Made by a program: the position numbers and the translations under genes
The notes under the pieces: model-generated
Told to the model about the DNA's origin: nothing
The model's input: the letters and a program-made list of their open reading frames with translations, nothing else
The model's database searches: none
Assembly: GCA_937124495.1 (NCBI GenBank)
Contig: CAKZKZ010000810.1
Coordinates: 1 to 10,330, forward strand
Direction: 5' to 3'
Source of the DNA: an uncultured Dokdonia sp.
GTDB lineage: Bacteria > Bacteroidota > Bacteroidia > Flavobacteriales > Flavobacteriaceae
DNA length: 10,330 nucleotides
In this document: positions 1 to 7,715 of the stretch, piece after piece
Position numbering within the stretch: the first letter of the stretch is position 1
Layout of the letters: the number at the start of each line of letters is the position of its first letter

Positions 1-130
1 CAATCGATGCAATTAATAGTATCGAATAAGGAGCTAAAGCTTTAATTCTCCAATTTACAGCTAAATCCTTTGTCAAAAAGATTGTAACTACAAATAGAAT
101 TACTACGATGAGTGCTAATAAACCTGTCAT
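1..130 (-). CDS. N-terminus of a membrane protein, probably cytochrome c oxidase subunit II (partial)
   Basis: The window holds only the first 43 codons; the gene runs off the left edge. It starts at the ATG at 128-130, 27 bases after the actF stop, on the same strand, so it reads as the next gene of the operon. The peptide begins MTGLLALIVVILFVVTIFLT, a strong membrane helix (about residues 2-19), followed by a short basic stretch (KDLAVNWRIK) and the start of a second hydrophobic stretch (from about residue 35). In flavobacterial ACIII operons the gene after actF is usually coxB, cytochrome c oxidase subunit II, then coxA, which suggests a CuA-bearing oxidase subunit. The call rests mainly on position. 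The short gap between the two hydrophobic stretches is not what I would expect of a typical CoxB, and no CuA motif is visible because the relevant part is missing. Another small membrane protein is possible. Confidence 0.5.
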   Translation of the reverse strand, partial: MTGLLALIVVILFVVTIFLTKDLAVNWRIKALAPYSILLIASI

Positions 131-157
131 TGCTTTCTAACTTCTTTTATCTATATT

Positions 158-1516
158 CTAATAGTGAAAATTTTCGCTTTCTTTTATAAGCGGATTACGC
201 TTAGGCTCCAATGGACGTTTTGTAAGTGATCTAAACACTATAAATATAAAGAGTCCAAGGAAGAATAATAATGCACCTATTTCAACAAAACCAAACGACC
301 AAGATGTTCCTACAGTTGCTGGCATTACCATGTTAAATATATCTACATAATGACCTAGTAAAATCACAATACCAGCCATAACAACAAACCAATTAACACG
401 TTTGAAGTCACTATTCATTAATAATAATAATGGGAAAATAAAGTTCATTCCTAACATAGCAAAGAATGGTAAATTATAATCCTCTATTCTTGTAATAAAG
501 TATGTTACTTCTTCTGGGATATTTGAATACCAGATCAACATAAACTGAGAGAACCAAAGGTATGTCCAGAAAATACTGAATGCAAACATAAACTTAGCTA
601 AATCATGAATATGACTATCATTCACTTTTTCTAAATACCCTTGAGATTTCAACACAATAGTCACTAAGGCGATTGTTGTAATTGCACATACCATCATCCC
701 AGCAAATACATACCATCCAAACAATGTACTAAACCAGTGTGGATCTAATGACATAATCCAGTCCCAAGACATAATAGATTCTGTATAAATAAAGAATACT
801 AAAAATCCTGCTGCTGCTTTAAATGACTTCTTGTGCCATTTATTGTCGGTAGCTTCGTCTTGATTTTTACTAAACTTCAAAGCAAAATGTCTGTAAATGT
901 TCCAACCTATAATGAAAAATGCAGCTCTTCCTAAAAAGAAAGGGACATTAAGATATCCAGATTTTCCCGCTATTAATTTATCATAGTGTGCATTTTCTGG
1001 ATCTGTAATACCATCAGCCATCCAATGGAACATGTGATTTACATGAAATCCTGAAAGTGCTAACAATACAAACATAATAACACTACCAGGTAGTAAGTAT
1101 GCCGTAATTCCTTCCATAACTCGAAGTACCAAAGGTGACCAACCAGCTTGTGATGCATACTGTACCGCATAAAATGCTAAACAGGCAAGTGCTATCATAA
1201 AGAAGAAAAATGCTGCAATATAAATAGCAGACCAAGGTTTATTTTGGTACTGTCCTAATGTATGCTCAAGGTGTTCTTCCGGTGACATTTCGTGACCTCC
1301 ACCATGAGATGCTTCTTCAGCACCATGAGCAACTACTTCTCCATGAGTTGCTTCTTTTTCATGTTCATCGCCGTGACCACCACCATGAGCTGCTTCTAAA
1401 GCTGCAACTTCAGCTGTTGTTTTAGGCAACATTGAATAGTCTACTGCAAACAATATCGCACCAACAGCCATAAAAATAAATGCTGTGAGTCTTAAGTTTT
1501 TAGATAATGTATACAT
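158..1516 (-). CDS. actF: Alternative complex III subunit ActF (quinol:cytochrome c oxidoreductase membrane subunit)
   Basis: A 452-residue integral membrane protein with about ten predicted helices (roughly residues 10-28, 96-120, 140-161, 189-210, 234-252, 264-290, 306-330, 350-369, 376-395, 405-428), as expected for ActF, an NrfD-like paralogue of ActC. In ACIII it packs beside ActC in the cytoplasmic membrane and is thought to help quinol oxidation or proton movement; it binds no metal cofactor. Between helices 1 and 2, residues 44-85 hold nine histidines plus many Glu and Gly, built from degenerate (E/V)A(A/S/T)HG units with HGGGH occurring twice. With a cytoplasmic N-terminus this loop would face the periplasm. 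The start at 1516 places a hydrophobic helix directly after a basic N-terminus (MYTLSKNLR). It lies 33 bases after actE and 27 bases before the next gene. The family call is firm; metal binding by the loop is inference. Confidence 0.9.
   Translation of the reverse strand: MYTLSKNLRLTAFIFMAVGAILFAVDYSMLPKTTAEVAALEAAHGGGHGDEHEKEATHGEVVAHGAEEASHGGGHEMSPEEHLEHTLGQYQNKPWSAIYIAAFFFFMIALACLAFYAVQYASQAGWSPLVLRVMEGITAYLLPGSVIMFVLLALSGFHVNHMFHWMADGITDPENAHYDKLIAGKSGYLNVPFFLGRAAFFIIGWNIYRHFALKFSKNQDEATDNKWHKKSFKAAAGFLVFFIYTESIMSWDWIMSLDPHWFSTLFGWYVFAGMMVCAITTIALVTIVLKSQGYLEKVNDSHIHDLAKFMFAFSIFWTYLWFSQFMLIWYSNIPEEVTYFITRIEDYNLPFFAMLGMNFIFPLLLLMNSDFKRVNWFVVMAGIVILLGHYVDIFNMVMPATVGTSWSFGFVEIGALLFFLGLFIFIVFRSLTKRPLEPKRNPLIKESENFHY
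1291..1397 (-). repeat. Degenerate repeats coding the His-rich loop of ActF
   Basis: The stretches at 1291-1316 and 1372-1397 match at 24 of 26 bases and encode EASHGGGH and EAAHGGGH on the minus strand. Shorter related units lie between them: a ccatgag-ttgcttctt unit near 1341 and a caccatgag unit at 1321. Each unit encodes an (E/V)A(A/S/T)HG peptide. The pattern suggests that the loop grew by local duplication or slippage. Confidence 0.7.
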
Positions 1517-1549
1517 ATCTTTTTATTATCGCTTTATCAGTTAGTTTCT

Positions 1550-2239
1550 TTAGTGCTCTCCGCCGTGATCTTCTTCGACATTATTGTATTCTTCTGTAGT
1601 AGAATGCTCTTCATTTGTATGAAGCTCTTCAACTACTTCCATAACTTCTACAACATCATATGGACGGGCTTCCTTACCATCTAATTTATCTTTTAAAGAC
1701 ATTACATAGTGATCAACCATCCACAGTTCTTCTTCTGTCATTTGAGAAGCATAAGACCCCATAGAATTAATCCCGTAATACATAACGTGATAAATACTTC
1801 CTTCGGTAATTGCCCTTCCTGCATCATTATATGCTGGCACACCTAATATTTTTTCACGTTCTACGAGTTTACCTTTACCGTCTCCCTTTTTACCGTGACA
1901 AATACCACAGTATATATCATAGAGCTCTTTCCCTTTTGCTTCTGTTTCTTCTGTAAAAGGAAGTTTATTTTTAAGAGTTGTTTTCGCAAACTCTTTCCCT
2001 TCATTTGTGTTATCTATCTCATAAGGCATCCACCCACGTGCTATTGATCCTGCTGCTGGTTTCATCGCAGATGACCCACCAGTTACTCCATCAAACACTT
2101 CATAATCACCATAGGTTTCATACCCTACTGATTCATACATATTAGGCATATATTGATAGTTAGGCTTACCATCTGTTTTACAAGAACCTAAACTTATCAT
2201 GGCAATAAGTACGATAGCTATTTTGAATATATTCTTCAT
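1550..2239 (-). CDS. actE: Alternative complex III subunit ActE (monohaem cytochrome c lipoprotein)
   Basis: A 229-residue periplasmic monohaem cytochrome c, one of the electron-exit subunits of ACIII. The N-terminus is a lipoprotein signal peptide: basic MKN, a hydrophobic core, then lipobox LGSC with Cys20 as the predicted lipidated residue. The haem c site is CGICH (Cys111, Cys114, His115), followed by a GKKGDGKG loop. A Met in GINSMGSYASQM (residues 156-167, most likely Met160) is the plausible sixth haem ligand. An MPNMYES-like segment (residues 31-37) before the haem domain is typical of this family. The last 35 or so residues are an acidic tail containing four histidines (207, 212, 225, 229), which looks disordered. 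The gene follows actD after 9 bases and precedes actF by 33. Length, lipobox, haem motif and position all agree with ActE. Confidence 0.92.
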   Translation of the reverse strand: MKNIFKIAIVLIAMISLGSCKTDGKPNYQYMPNMYESVGYETYGDYEVFDGVTGGSSAMKPAAGSIARGWMPYEIDNTNEGKEFAKTTLKNKLPFTEETEAKGKELYDIYCGICHGKKGDGKGKLVEREKILGVPAYNDAGRAITEGSIYHVMYYGINSMGSYASQMTEEELWMVDHYVMSLKDKLDGKEARPYDVVEVMEVVEELHTNEEHSTTEEYNNVEEDHGGEH

Positions 2240-2248
2240 TGCGTATCC

Positions 2249-2785
2249 TTATTCTTCGTTTGCTACTAAATTAATTTCTGTTGCTCCTGTTCCTACCAAA
2301 AAATCTGCAAGTTCCTGAGCATTATGTCCTGAAGCATCAATTTCCATAAGAAAGTGATCATCTGTTGTACGAACATCAGGGTTTTCAGCTTTCTTAAATG
2401 GCCAAAGCCTACTACGCATATAAAAAGTAATTACCATTAAATGCGCTGCAAAAAATACAGTAAGCTCAAACATAATTGGAACAAATGCTGGCATATTTTC
2501 AATATAACTAAAGCTTGGCTTACCTCCAATATCTTGAGGCCAATCTTCAATCATAATGAAATTCATCATTGTGATAGCTACTGTAAGACCAACACAACCA
2601 TACATAAATGCAGTAATTGCTAATCTTGTAGGTGCTAATCCCATTGCTTTATCAAGTCCATGCACAGGAAACGGAGTATACACTTCATTTATGTGTAAGT
2701 GCTTTTTTCTTGCCTCCTTAACGGCGTTCATTAGAACGTCGTCATCTGTATAAAGTGCGTGTATAACGTGTGATCCCGAACTCAT
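2249..2785 (-). CDS. actD: Alternative complex III subunit ActD (DUF3341 family)
   Basis: A 178-residue protein of the ActD/DUF3341 family, a small membrane subunit of ACIII with no cofactor. The chosen start is the ATG at 2783-2785 (MSSGSHVIHALYTDDD), one base after the actC TAG, giving a TAG-T-ATG junction suited to coupled translation. An in-frame ATG farther upstream would add 18 residues lying inside actC and is unlikely. An N-terminal soluble alpha/beta region carries the family motif YTPFPVHGLD (36-45). Two membrane helices follow (about 53-77 and 99-123), then a soluble C-terminal part (124-178). Both soluble parts should be cytoplasmic if the helices form a simple hairpin. Family knowledge places ActD beside the ActC/ActF membrane core; its exact role is not established. 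It lies 9 bases upstream of actE. Confidence 0.9.
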   Translation of the reverse strand: MSSGSHVIHALYTDDDVLMNAVKEARKKHLHINEVYTPFPVHGLDKAMGLAPTRLAITAFMYGCVGLTVAITMMNFIMIEDWPQDIGGKPSFSYIENMPAFVPIMFELTVFFAAHLMVITFYMRSRLWPFKKAENPDVRTTDDHFLMEIDASGHNAQELADFLVGTGATEINLVANEE

Positions 2786-2786
2786 A

Positions 2787-4535
2787 CTAGTTGTTATTAA
2801 GTTTTGCTGCCTGTCCTGCCCAGTCATCGCGCTCTGCACGACCAGGGAATGAACCTGTAATACTATCTAAAAGGTCGTACTCTCTTTGAGTCATTTTTGC
2901 TACCTGAGCAAATGTAAATATACCGAGCTCATTAAGCTTCTCTTCCATTTTTGGACCAATACCATTTATTTTCTTAAGATCATCTGCTTGTTGTGTACTT
3001 GCATCAAAAGCTCCTAATGAACCTACAAGATCTTCTACACTTCCAGAAGAAGCTTCAACAACAGGTGCTGCTTTTGTCACAGTACCTTCTCCTAAATTTA
3101 TTTTTACTGGACCTCCTGATGTACGAGGATCTGCTCCTGTACCTACTAATGACTGTCCAGCTTCTCTTAATTTCTTATAACGCTCTCCAGAAGACTTCAT
3201 AATTGTTTTCACCTCTGCTTGTGCAATCACTGGGAATGTACGTGCATATAGTAAGAACAATACAAAGAAGAATCCTATCGTACCTATAAATATTCCAATA
3301 TCTACAAATGTAGGAGAGAACATTGTCCAAGAAGATGGAAGGTAATCACGGTGTAATGATGTTACAATAATTACGAAACGCTCAAACCACATTCCTATGT
3401 TCACTACAATTGAAATTACAAAAGAGAACATAATACTTCTTCTCAACTTAGGGAACCACATAAACTGCGGAGAAAACACATTACACGTCATCATTGCCCA
3501 ATATGCCCAAGCATAAGGTCCTGTTGCACGATTCAAAAATGCATATTGCTCATATTCCACTCCTGAATACCAAGACATAAATAGCTCTGTAATATAAGCC
3601 ACCCCTACGATAGAACCCGTAATCATAATAACGATGTTCATCAATTCGATATGCTGTAGTGTAATATAGTTTTCTAAATTTGATACTTTACGCATTACAA
3701 TAAGTAATGTGTTTACCATTGCAAATCCTGAAAATACCGCTCCTGCAACAAAATAAGGAGGGAAAATAGTGGTGTGCCATCCAGGAATTACAGAGGTTGC
3801 GAAGTCAAAAGATACAATCGTGTGTACAGAAAGTACTAATGGTGTCGCAAGACCTGCAAGAACCAACGATACTTCTTCAAAACGCTGCCAATCTTTAGCA
3901 CGCCCAGACCAACCGAAAGATAATAAGCTGTATATCTTCTTTTGAAAAGGCTTTACTGCGCGATCACGTATCATTGCAAAATCAGGTAGTAATCCTGTCC
4001 ACCAGAATACCAAAGAAACTGACAGATAGGTTGATATTGCAAATACATCCCAAAGAAGCGGTGAATTAAAGTTTACCCATAAAGAGCCAAATTGGTTAGG
4101 TATAGGTAATACCCAGTATGCTAACCAAGGACGTCCCATGTGAATGATTGGAAACAATCCAGCTTGCACTACAGAGAAAATGGTCATCGCCTCTGCAGAA
4201 CGGTTAATTGCCATACGCCACTTCTGACGGAAAAGCAATAATACAGCAGAAATTAGTGTCCCTGCGTGACCGATACCTACCCACCATACAAAGTTGGTAA
4301 TATCCCAAGCCCATCCTACAGTTTTATTAAGACCCCAACTACCTATACCATTTGAAATAGTATAAATAATACAGCCTATTCCCCATAGAAATGCAGCCAA
4401 TGCTATAGTAAACACGATCCACCAAGATTTGTTAGCACGTCCCTCTACAGGAGCTGCTACGTCTAAGGTTACATCGTGATAGGTCTTATCTCCTGTAACT
4501 AGTGGTCTTCGTATAGGTGCTTCGTAATGCGCCAT
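2787..4535 (-). CDS. actC: Alternative complex III subunit ActC (NrfD family) with a C-terminal helix-hairpin-helix-like domain
   Basis: A 582-residue NrfD/PsrC-type membrane protein, the main quinol-interacting subunit of ACIII. About ten helices are visible (near 38-60, 82-103, 117-137, 164-184, 222-244, 262-282, 300-320, 345-362, 367-388, 412-432). There is no signal peptide, so both termini should be cytoplasmic. Menaquinol oxidised here would pass electrons to the ActB iron-sulfur clusters on the periplasmic face. After the last helix the protein continues for about 150 residues: a basic segment, a low-complexity linker (about 461-517), then a compact domain (518-580) beginning DDLKKINGIGPKMEEKLNEL. 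This resembles the helix-hairpin-helix modules found as C-terminal extensions on other proteins, such as some Bacteroidota ribosomal L21 proteins. The extension is in frame with no stop. It is 35 bases from actB and 1 base from actD. The function of the extra domain is unknown. Confidence 0.93.
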   Translation of the reverse strand: MAHYEAPIRRPLVTGDKTYHDVTLDVAAPVEGRANKSWWIVFTIALAAFLWGIGCIIYTISNGIGSWGLNKTVGWAWDITNFVWWVGIGHAGTLISAVLLLFRQKWRMAINRSAEAMTIFSVVQAGLFPIIHMGRPWLAYWVLPIPNQFGSLWVNFNSPLLWDVFAISTYLSVSLVFWWTGLLPDFAMIRDRAVKPFQKKIYSLLSFGWSGRAKDWQRFEEVSLVLAGLATPLVLSVHTIVSFDFATSVIPGWHTTIFPPYFVAGAVFSGFAMVNTLLIVMRKVSNLENYITLQHIELMNIVIMITGSIVGVAYITELFMSWYSGVEYEQYAFLNRATGPYAWAYWAMMTCNVFSPQFMWFPKLRRSIMFSFVISIVVNIGMWFERFVIIVTSLHRDYLPSSWTMFSPTFVDIGIFIGTIGFFFVLFLLYARTFPVIAQAEVKTIMKSSGERYKKLREAGQSLVGTGADPRTSGGPVKINLGEGTVTKAAPVVEASSGSVEDLVGSLGAFDASTQQADDLKKINGIGPKMEEKLNELGIFTFAQVAKMTQREYDLLDSITGSFPGRAERDDWAGQAAKLNNN

Positions 4536-4570
4536 AATCCTATATAATTAGTTCTTTAGATTAGTTGTTT

Positions 4571-7500
4571 TTATGCTTCTTTTGTATTTCTTACTTTCGT
4601 TTGGTAGAACACATTTGGTTTTGTTCCAACACTCTCTAGTAAGTGATACATTCTATCATCTTGTGACTTCTCAAATACATCACTAGATTTATCATTTACA
4701 TCCCCAAAAGCTAATGCACCACTGGTACACGCATTTGAACAGGCTGTAGCAAATTCTCCATCTTTAACCTCACGACCATCACGCTTAGCATCAAGAATTG
4801 TTTTTTGTGTCATTTGCATACACATAGAACATTTTTCCATCACACCACGAGAACGCACTGTCACATCTGGATTAATCACCATACGCCCTAAGTCATTATT
4901 CATATGGTAATCAAATTCATCATTACCATTATATAAGAACCAATTAAAACGACGTACTTTATATGGACAGTTGTTTGCACAGTAACGAGTACCTACACAA
5001 CGGTTATATGCCATATGATTTTGACCTTGACGCCCATGTGATGTTGCAGCTACTGGACAAACAGTCTCACAAGGAGCATGATTACAGTGCTGACACATTA
5101 CTGGTTGAAAGGCCACTTGAGGATTTGCTGCTGGATCTTCCATTTCACCAAATCCACCTAGAGAACCATTATCCCCAGAAAGACCATTAAAGTTATCTTT
5201 CTTGTTATTATCTCCTTCAAAAGTGTCTTGAGAAGAATAATATCTATCAATACGCAACCAGTGCATATCACGGCTACGACGTACTTCAGATTTACCTACA
5301 ACAGGCACATTATTTTCTGAATGACATGCAATCACACAAGCCCCACATCCTGTACACGCATTTAAATCTATTGCTAAATTAAAATGATGCCCTACAGAAC
5401 GATCAAACTCATCCCAAAGATCTACCTCTGGAGATGTCACATCATATTCTTGATGATCTTTAGACACCTGTGGAACTTTATTCCAGAAATCTTTACTCTT
5501 TGTATTAAATATCTCAAGTGTTGTTTCTTTTACAATATCACCACGTCCCATTAAGGTGTTGTGTAATTGTATGACCGCAAACTCATGAATACCTGCTACT
5601 TTTTCAATAGTAACATTCTGTGTTGTCTTAAAGTTTTGCATTAACGAATATGCATTTACACCCGTTTGCATCTCTTCTTGTATTGAAGTTGTTCTTCCAT
5701 AACCAAGTGCAAGACCTATAGATCCATTTGCTTGACCTGGCTGCACCATCACTGGAGCAGTCACTTCAACACCATTTACTGTAATCTTAGCAAGCGTACC
5801 ATTCAGACCTCCATTAGCATTATTACGAGCTTCTGTAAAGAAGGTACTACGATCTAACCACAAGCCTTTTTTCTTAGCATCTGCTTCAGACATGGTAATG
5901 TAATTATCCCAAGTAGCTCTTGTAATAGGATCTGGCATTTCTTGCAACCAAGGATTGTTTGCTTGATTACCATCTCCCATAGATGTTTTTGTATATAAAG
6001 TCAATTCAAAACCGCCCTCTTGAAGCGTGTTATTAGAAAGACCTGCATCTTCTGTTATAGAAGTATCTGTATTTGTTGAAACTGCTTTCGCGAAAGCGTC
6101 TGTCATTACAACCCCATCGTGTACCGCTTTATTAAAAGAGATACCCGCATTAGTCATTGTTGTTTTTAAATACTCATAATAAGACTGATCACTTTCCATC
6201 CATTTCAAAAGATTCTCTTGAAATTGCCTTGTATCAAACAAAGGACGTATGGTAGGCTGTGTAATACTTACCTCTCCATGCTTGATTTGAACGTCACCCC
6301 ATGCCTCAAGATAATGAGGAGTTGGTGCAATATGAGTCGACAATGATGCTGTTTCATCTGCACGTAGAGAACATGCTACAGATACTGCTACTTTAGCAAG
6401 ACCTGTATTAAACTCAGCAGCATTAGGAAGTGTATATGAAGGATTAACTCCTGCCATCACTAACATCCCTACTCTACCAGCATTCATATCTTTAATAAGC
6501 TGATTTACTTTACGTACATCACCAGAACGCGTCATTTTTGGTGACGTAACATCAATCACCTCACTATTTGCGTTTATTTCTAAAGCTTTAGTCTGTGAAG
6601 GCACATCTTGTAATCCTGTTACAACAACACCTTTACTTCCAGCTGCTTTTAATTCATTTTTAGCTGCATTAACAGCTTTCTTAGCGTGCTCAGGCCCACC
6701 TGCACTAGAACCACCAGTCAAAGCATTCAATATTGCTTTTTGCTGAGCTGGCGTTACAGGAACTCTACCATCTGCATTTGCTCCAGATAGAGACATATTT
6801 GCCTCAAACTGGAAGTGACGAGACATCTTACCATGATCAGGCACACGTGTTTTCACATATCCAGCATCATATCCTCCACCATTCCAATCTCCTAAGATAT
6901 CTGCTCCTACAGAAACAATTACTTCTGCTTTTGAGAAATCATAATCTGCCAAAGCACGTACTCCATACTTTACTTCAAAAGCATCAAGCGCAAATTGCTC
7001 TCCTACGGCATCATAAGACACATGAGAGGCATTTGGATATTTTTCAACAAATTCGGCAATTAACTTTTCAGTAGATGGACTTGCAAATGTTTGTGTAAGC
7101 AATACTGTTTGCTTTCCACTACGCAATTGCGCCATAACACCTGCATCAATATCGCTCCAAGTAACTGCTTCTCCAGCAGCCGTTGGCCCTTGTGCACGAT
7201 TTTGATCATATATAGACAATACAGAAGCATGTACACGAGCATTTGCTCCGTACCCTGCTTTTGCAAGTTTATTATTTTCAATCTTGATAGGCCTTCCTTC
7301 ACGAGTCTTCACAAGTACACTTGCAAAGTCAAATCCATCTGCAATAGTAGATGCATAATAATCTGCAACACCAGGCACGATTTGCTCAGGTTGCACTACA
7401 TAAGGAATGGATTTTACAACAGGACCTTCACAGGCAGCAAGCGATGCTGCTGCTGTAGAAAAACCTACGTACTTTAAGAAGTCACGACGAGTGGTTTGAG

Positions 7501-7639
7501 AAGCTTCTAAGGTATCTTTATCACCTAAAAACTCATCTGTCGGAATTTCTTCTACAAACTCATTCTGTCTTAGTGTTTCAACCAACGGACTTCCGTTAAG
7601 ATCGTCGACACTTTTCCAGTATTTCTTGTTTGATGACAT
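4571..7639 (-). CDS. actB: Alternative complex III subunit ActB (Tat-exported molybdopterin-oxidoreductase-like iron-sulfur protein)
   Basis: A 1022-residue fusion of a molybdopterin-oxidoreductase-like part (about 70-740) and an NrfC/PsrB-like ferredoxin part (about 745-1015). It opens with the conserved YWKSVDDLNGSP element that precedes the Tat signal in this family. A twin-arginine signal follows (RRDFLKYVGF, Arg51-Arg52) and ends in LAAC, so Cys70 is a candidate lipidation site. The ferredoxin part has 15 cysteines in four groups: 762/765/768/772, 849/852/857/861, 881/887/891 and 937/940/967/971. The group CVGTRYCANNC has only three, which fits three 4Fe-4S clusters plus one 3Fe-4S. In characterised ACIII the molybdopterin-like part holds no cofactor and the clusters relay electrons from ActC to ActA. 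ActB therefore acts on the periplasmic face as a relay, not as a catalytic molybdoenzyme. It is separated from actA by 76 bases holding a REP-like palindrome. Confidence 0.95.
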   Translation of the reverse strand: MSSNKKYWKSVDDLNGSPLVETLRQNEFVEEIPTDEFLGDKDTLEASQTTRRDFLKYVGFSTAAASLAACEGPVVKSIPYVVQPEQIVPGVADYYASTIADGFDFASVLVKTREGRPIKIENNKLAKAGYGANARVHASVLSIYDQNRAQGPTAAGEAVTWSDIDAGVMAQLRSGKQTVLLTQTFASPSTEKLIAEFVEKYPNASHVSYDAVGEQFALDAFEVKYGVRALADYDFSKAEVIVSVGADILGDWNGGGYDAGYVKTRVPDHGKMSRHFQFEANMSLSGANADGRVPVTPAQQKAILNALTGGSSAGGPEHAKKAVNAAKNELKAAGSKGVVVTGLQDVPSQTKALEINANSEVIDVTSPKMTRSGDVRKVNQLIKDMNAGRVGMLVMAGVNPSYTLPNAAEFNTGLAKVAVSVACSLRADETASLSTHIAPTPHYLEAWGDVQIKHGEVSITQPTIRPLFDTRQFQENLLKWMESDQSYYEYLKTTMTNAGISFNKAVHDGVVMTDAFAKAVSTNTDTSITEDAGLSNNTLQEGGFELTLYTKTSMGDGNQANNPWLQEMPDPITRATWDNYITMSEADAKKKGLWLDRSTFFTEARNNANGGLNGTLAKITVNGVEVTAPVMVQPGQANGSIGLALGYGRTTSIQEEMQTGVNAYSLMQNFKTTQNVTIEKVAGIHEFAVIQLHNTLMGRGDIVKETTLEIFNTKSKDFWNKVPQVSKDHQEYDVTSPEVDLWDEFDRSVGHHFNLAIDLNACTGCGACVIACHSENNVPVVGKSEVRRSRDMHWLRIDRYYSSQDTFEGDNNKKDNFNGLSGDNGSLGGFGEMEDPAANPQVAFQPVMCQHCNHAPCETVCPVAATSHGRQGQNHMAYNRCVGTRYCANNCPYKVRRFNWFLYNGNDEFDYHMNNDLGRMVINPDVTVRSRGVMEKCSMCMQMTQKTILDAKRDGREVKDGEFATACSNACTSGALAFGDVNDKSSDVFEKSQDDRMYHLLESVGTKPNVFYQTKVRNTKEA
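6084..6097. repeat. 14-bp palindrome GCTTTCGCGAAAGC inside actB
   Basis: A perfect 14-bp inverted repeat centred on TCGCGA, within the coding sequence of actB. On the coding strand it encodes AFAKA (residues 515-519), in a segment that looks poorly constrained (DGVVMTDAFAKAVSTNT). The identical 14-mer occurs again at 9295-9308 in the SPOR gene. Confidence 0.75.
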
Positions 7640-7660
7640 ATAATTAATTTTATACTATTT

Positions 7661-7683
7661 GCACTTCGCTACGCTCAGTGACC
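7661..7683. repeat. REP-like palindrome between actA and actB
   Basis: The sequence GCACTTCGCTACGCTCAGTG, followed by ACC, fills the middle of the only large gap inside the act operon. CACT pairs with AGTG and an inner CG pairs with CG, giving a small imperfect hairpin. It resembles the short repeats of the form cacttcg-n-gcgctcagtg that I recall being scattered between genes in flavobacterial genomes. Only one copy is in this window, so its repeated nature is inferred from memory. It is much more GC-rich than the AT-rich flanks. Confidence 0.55.
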
Positions 7684-7715
7684 TTATATTATACTTAATT
7701 TAAAGCAGTGTCTTA

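Noticed and set aside
2786..2839. An upstream ATG extending ActD by 18 residues into actC
   Set aside because: The added residues do not resemble the family N-terminus and overlap actC by about 50 bases; the ATG at 2783-2785 follows the actC stop by one base and begins the recognisable ActD sequence.
2790..2984. The helix-hairpin-helix part as a separate small gene
   Set aside because: It is in frame with ActC through a continuous linker with no stop, no start context and no gap.
6733..7477. Long plus-strand open frames inside actB (6733-7074, 7091-7477), and a 7060-7302 minus frame
   Set aside because: They lie wholly within actB, whose coding is certain from motifs and length. Their products are low-complexity (Leu/His/Gln- or Cys-rich) with no domain.
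4571..7639. Reading ActB as a formate dehydrogenase or nitrate reductase catalytic subunit
   Set aside because: The molybdopterin-like part is fused to a ferredoxin part, carries the ACIII-type N-terminal element and sits among actA, C, D, E and F; family knowledge says it is a cofactor-free relative.
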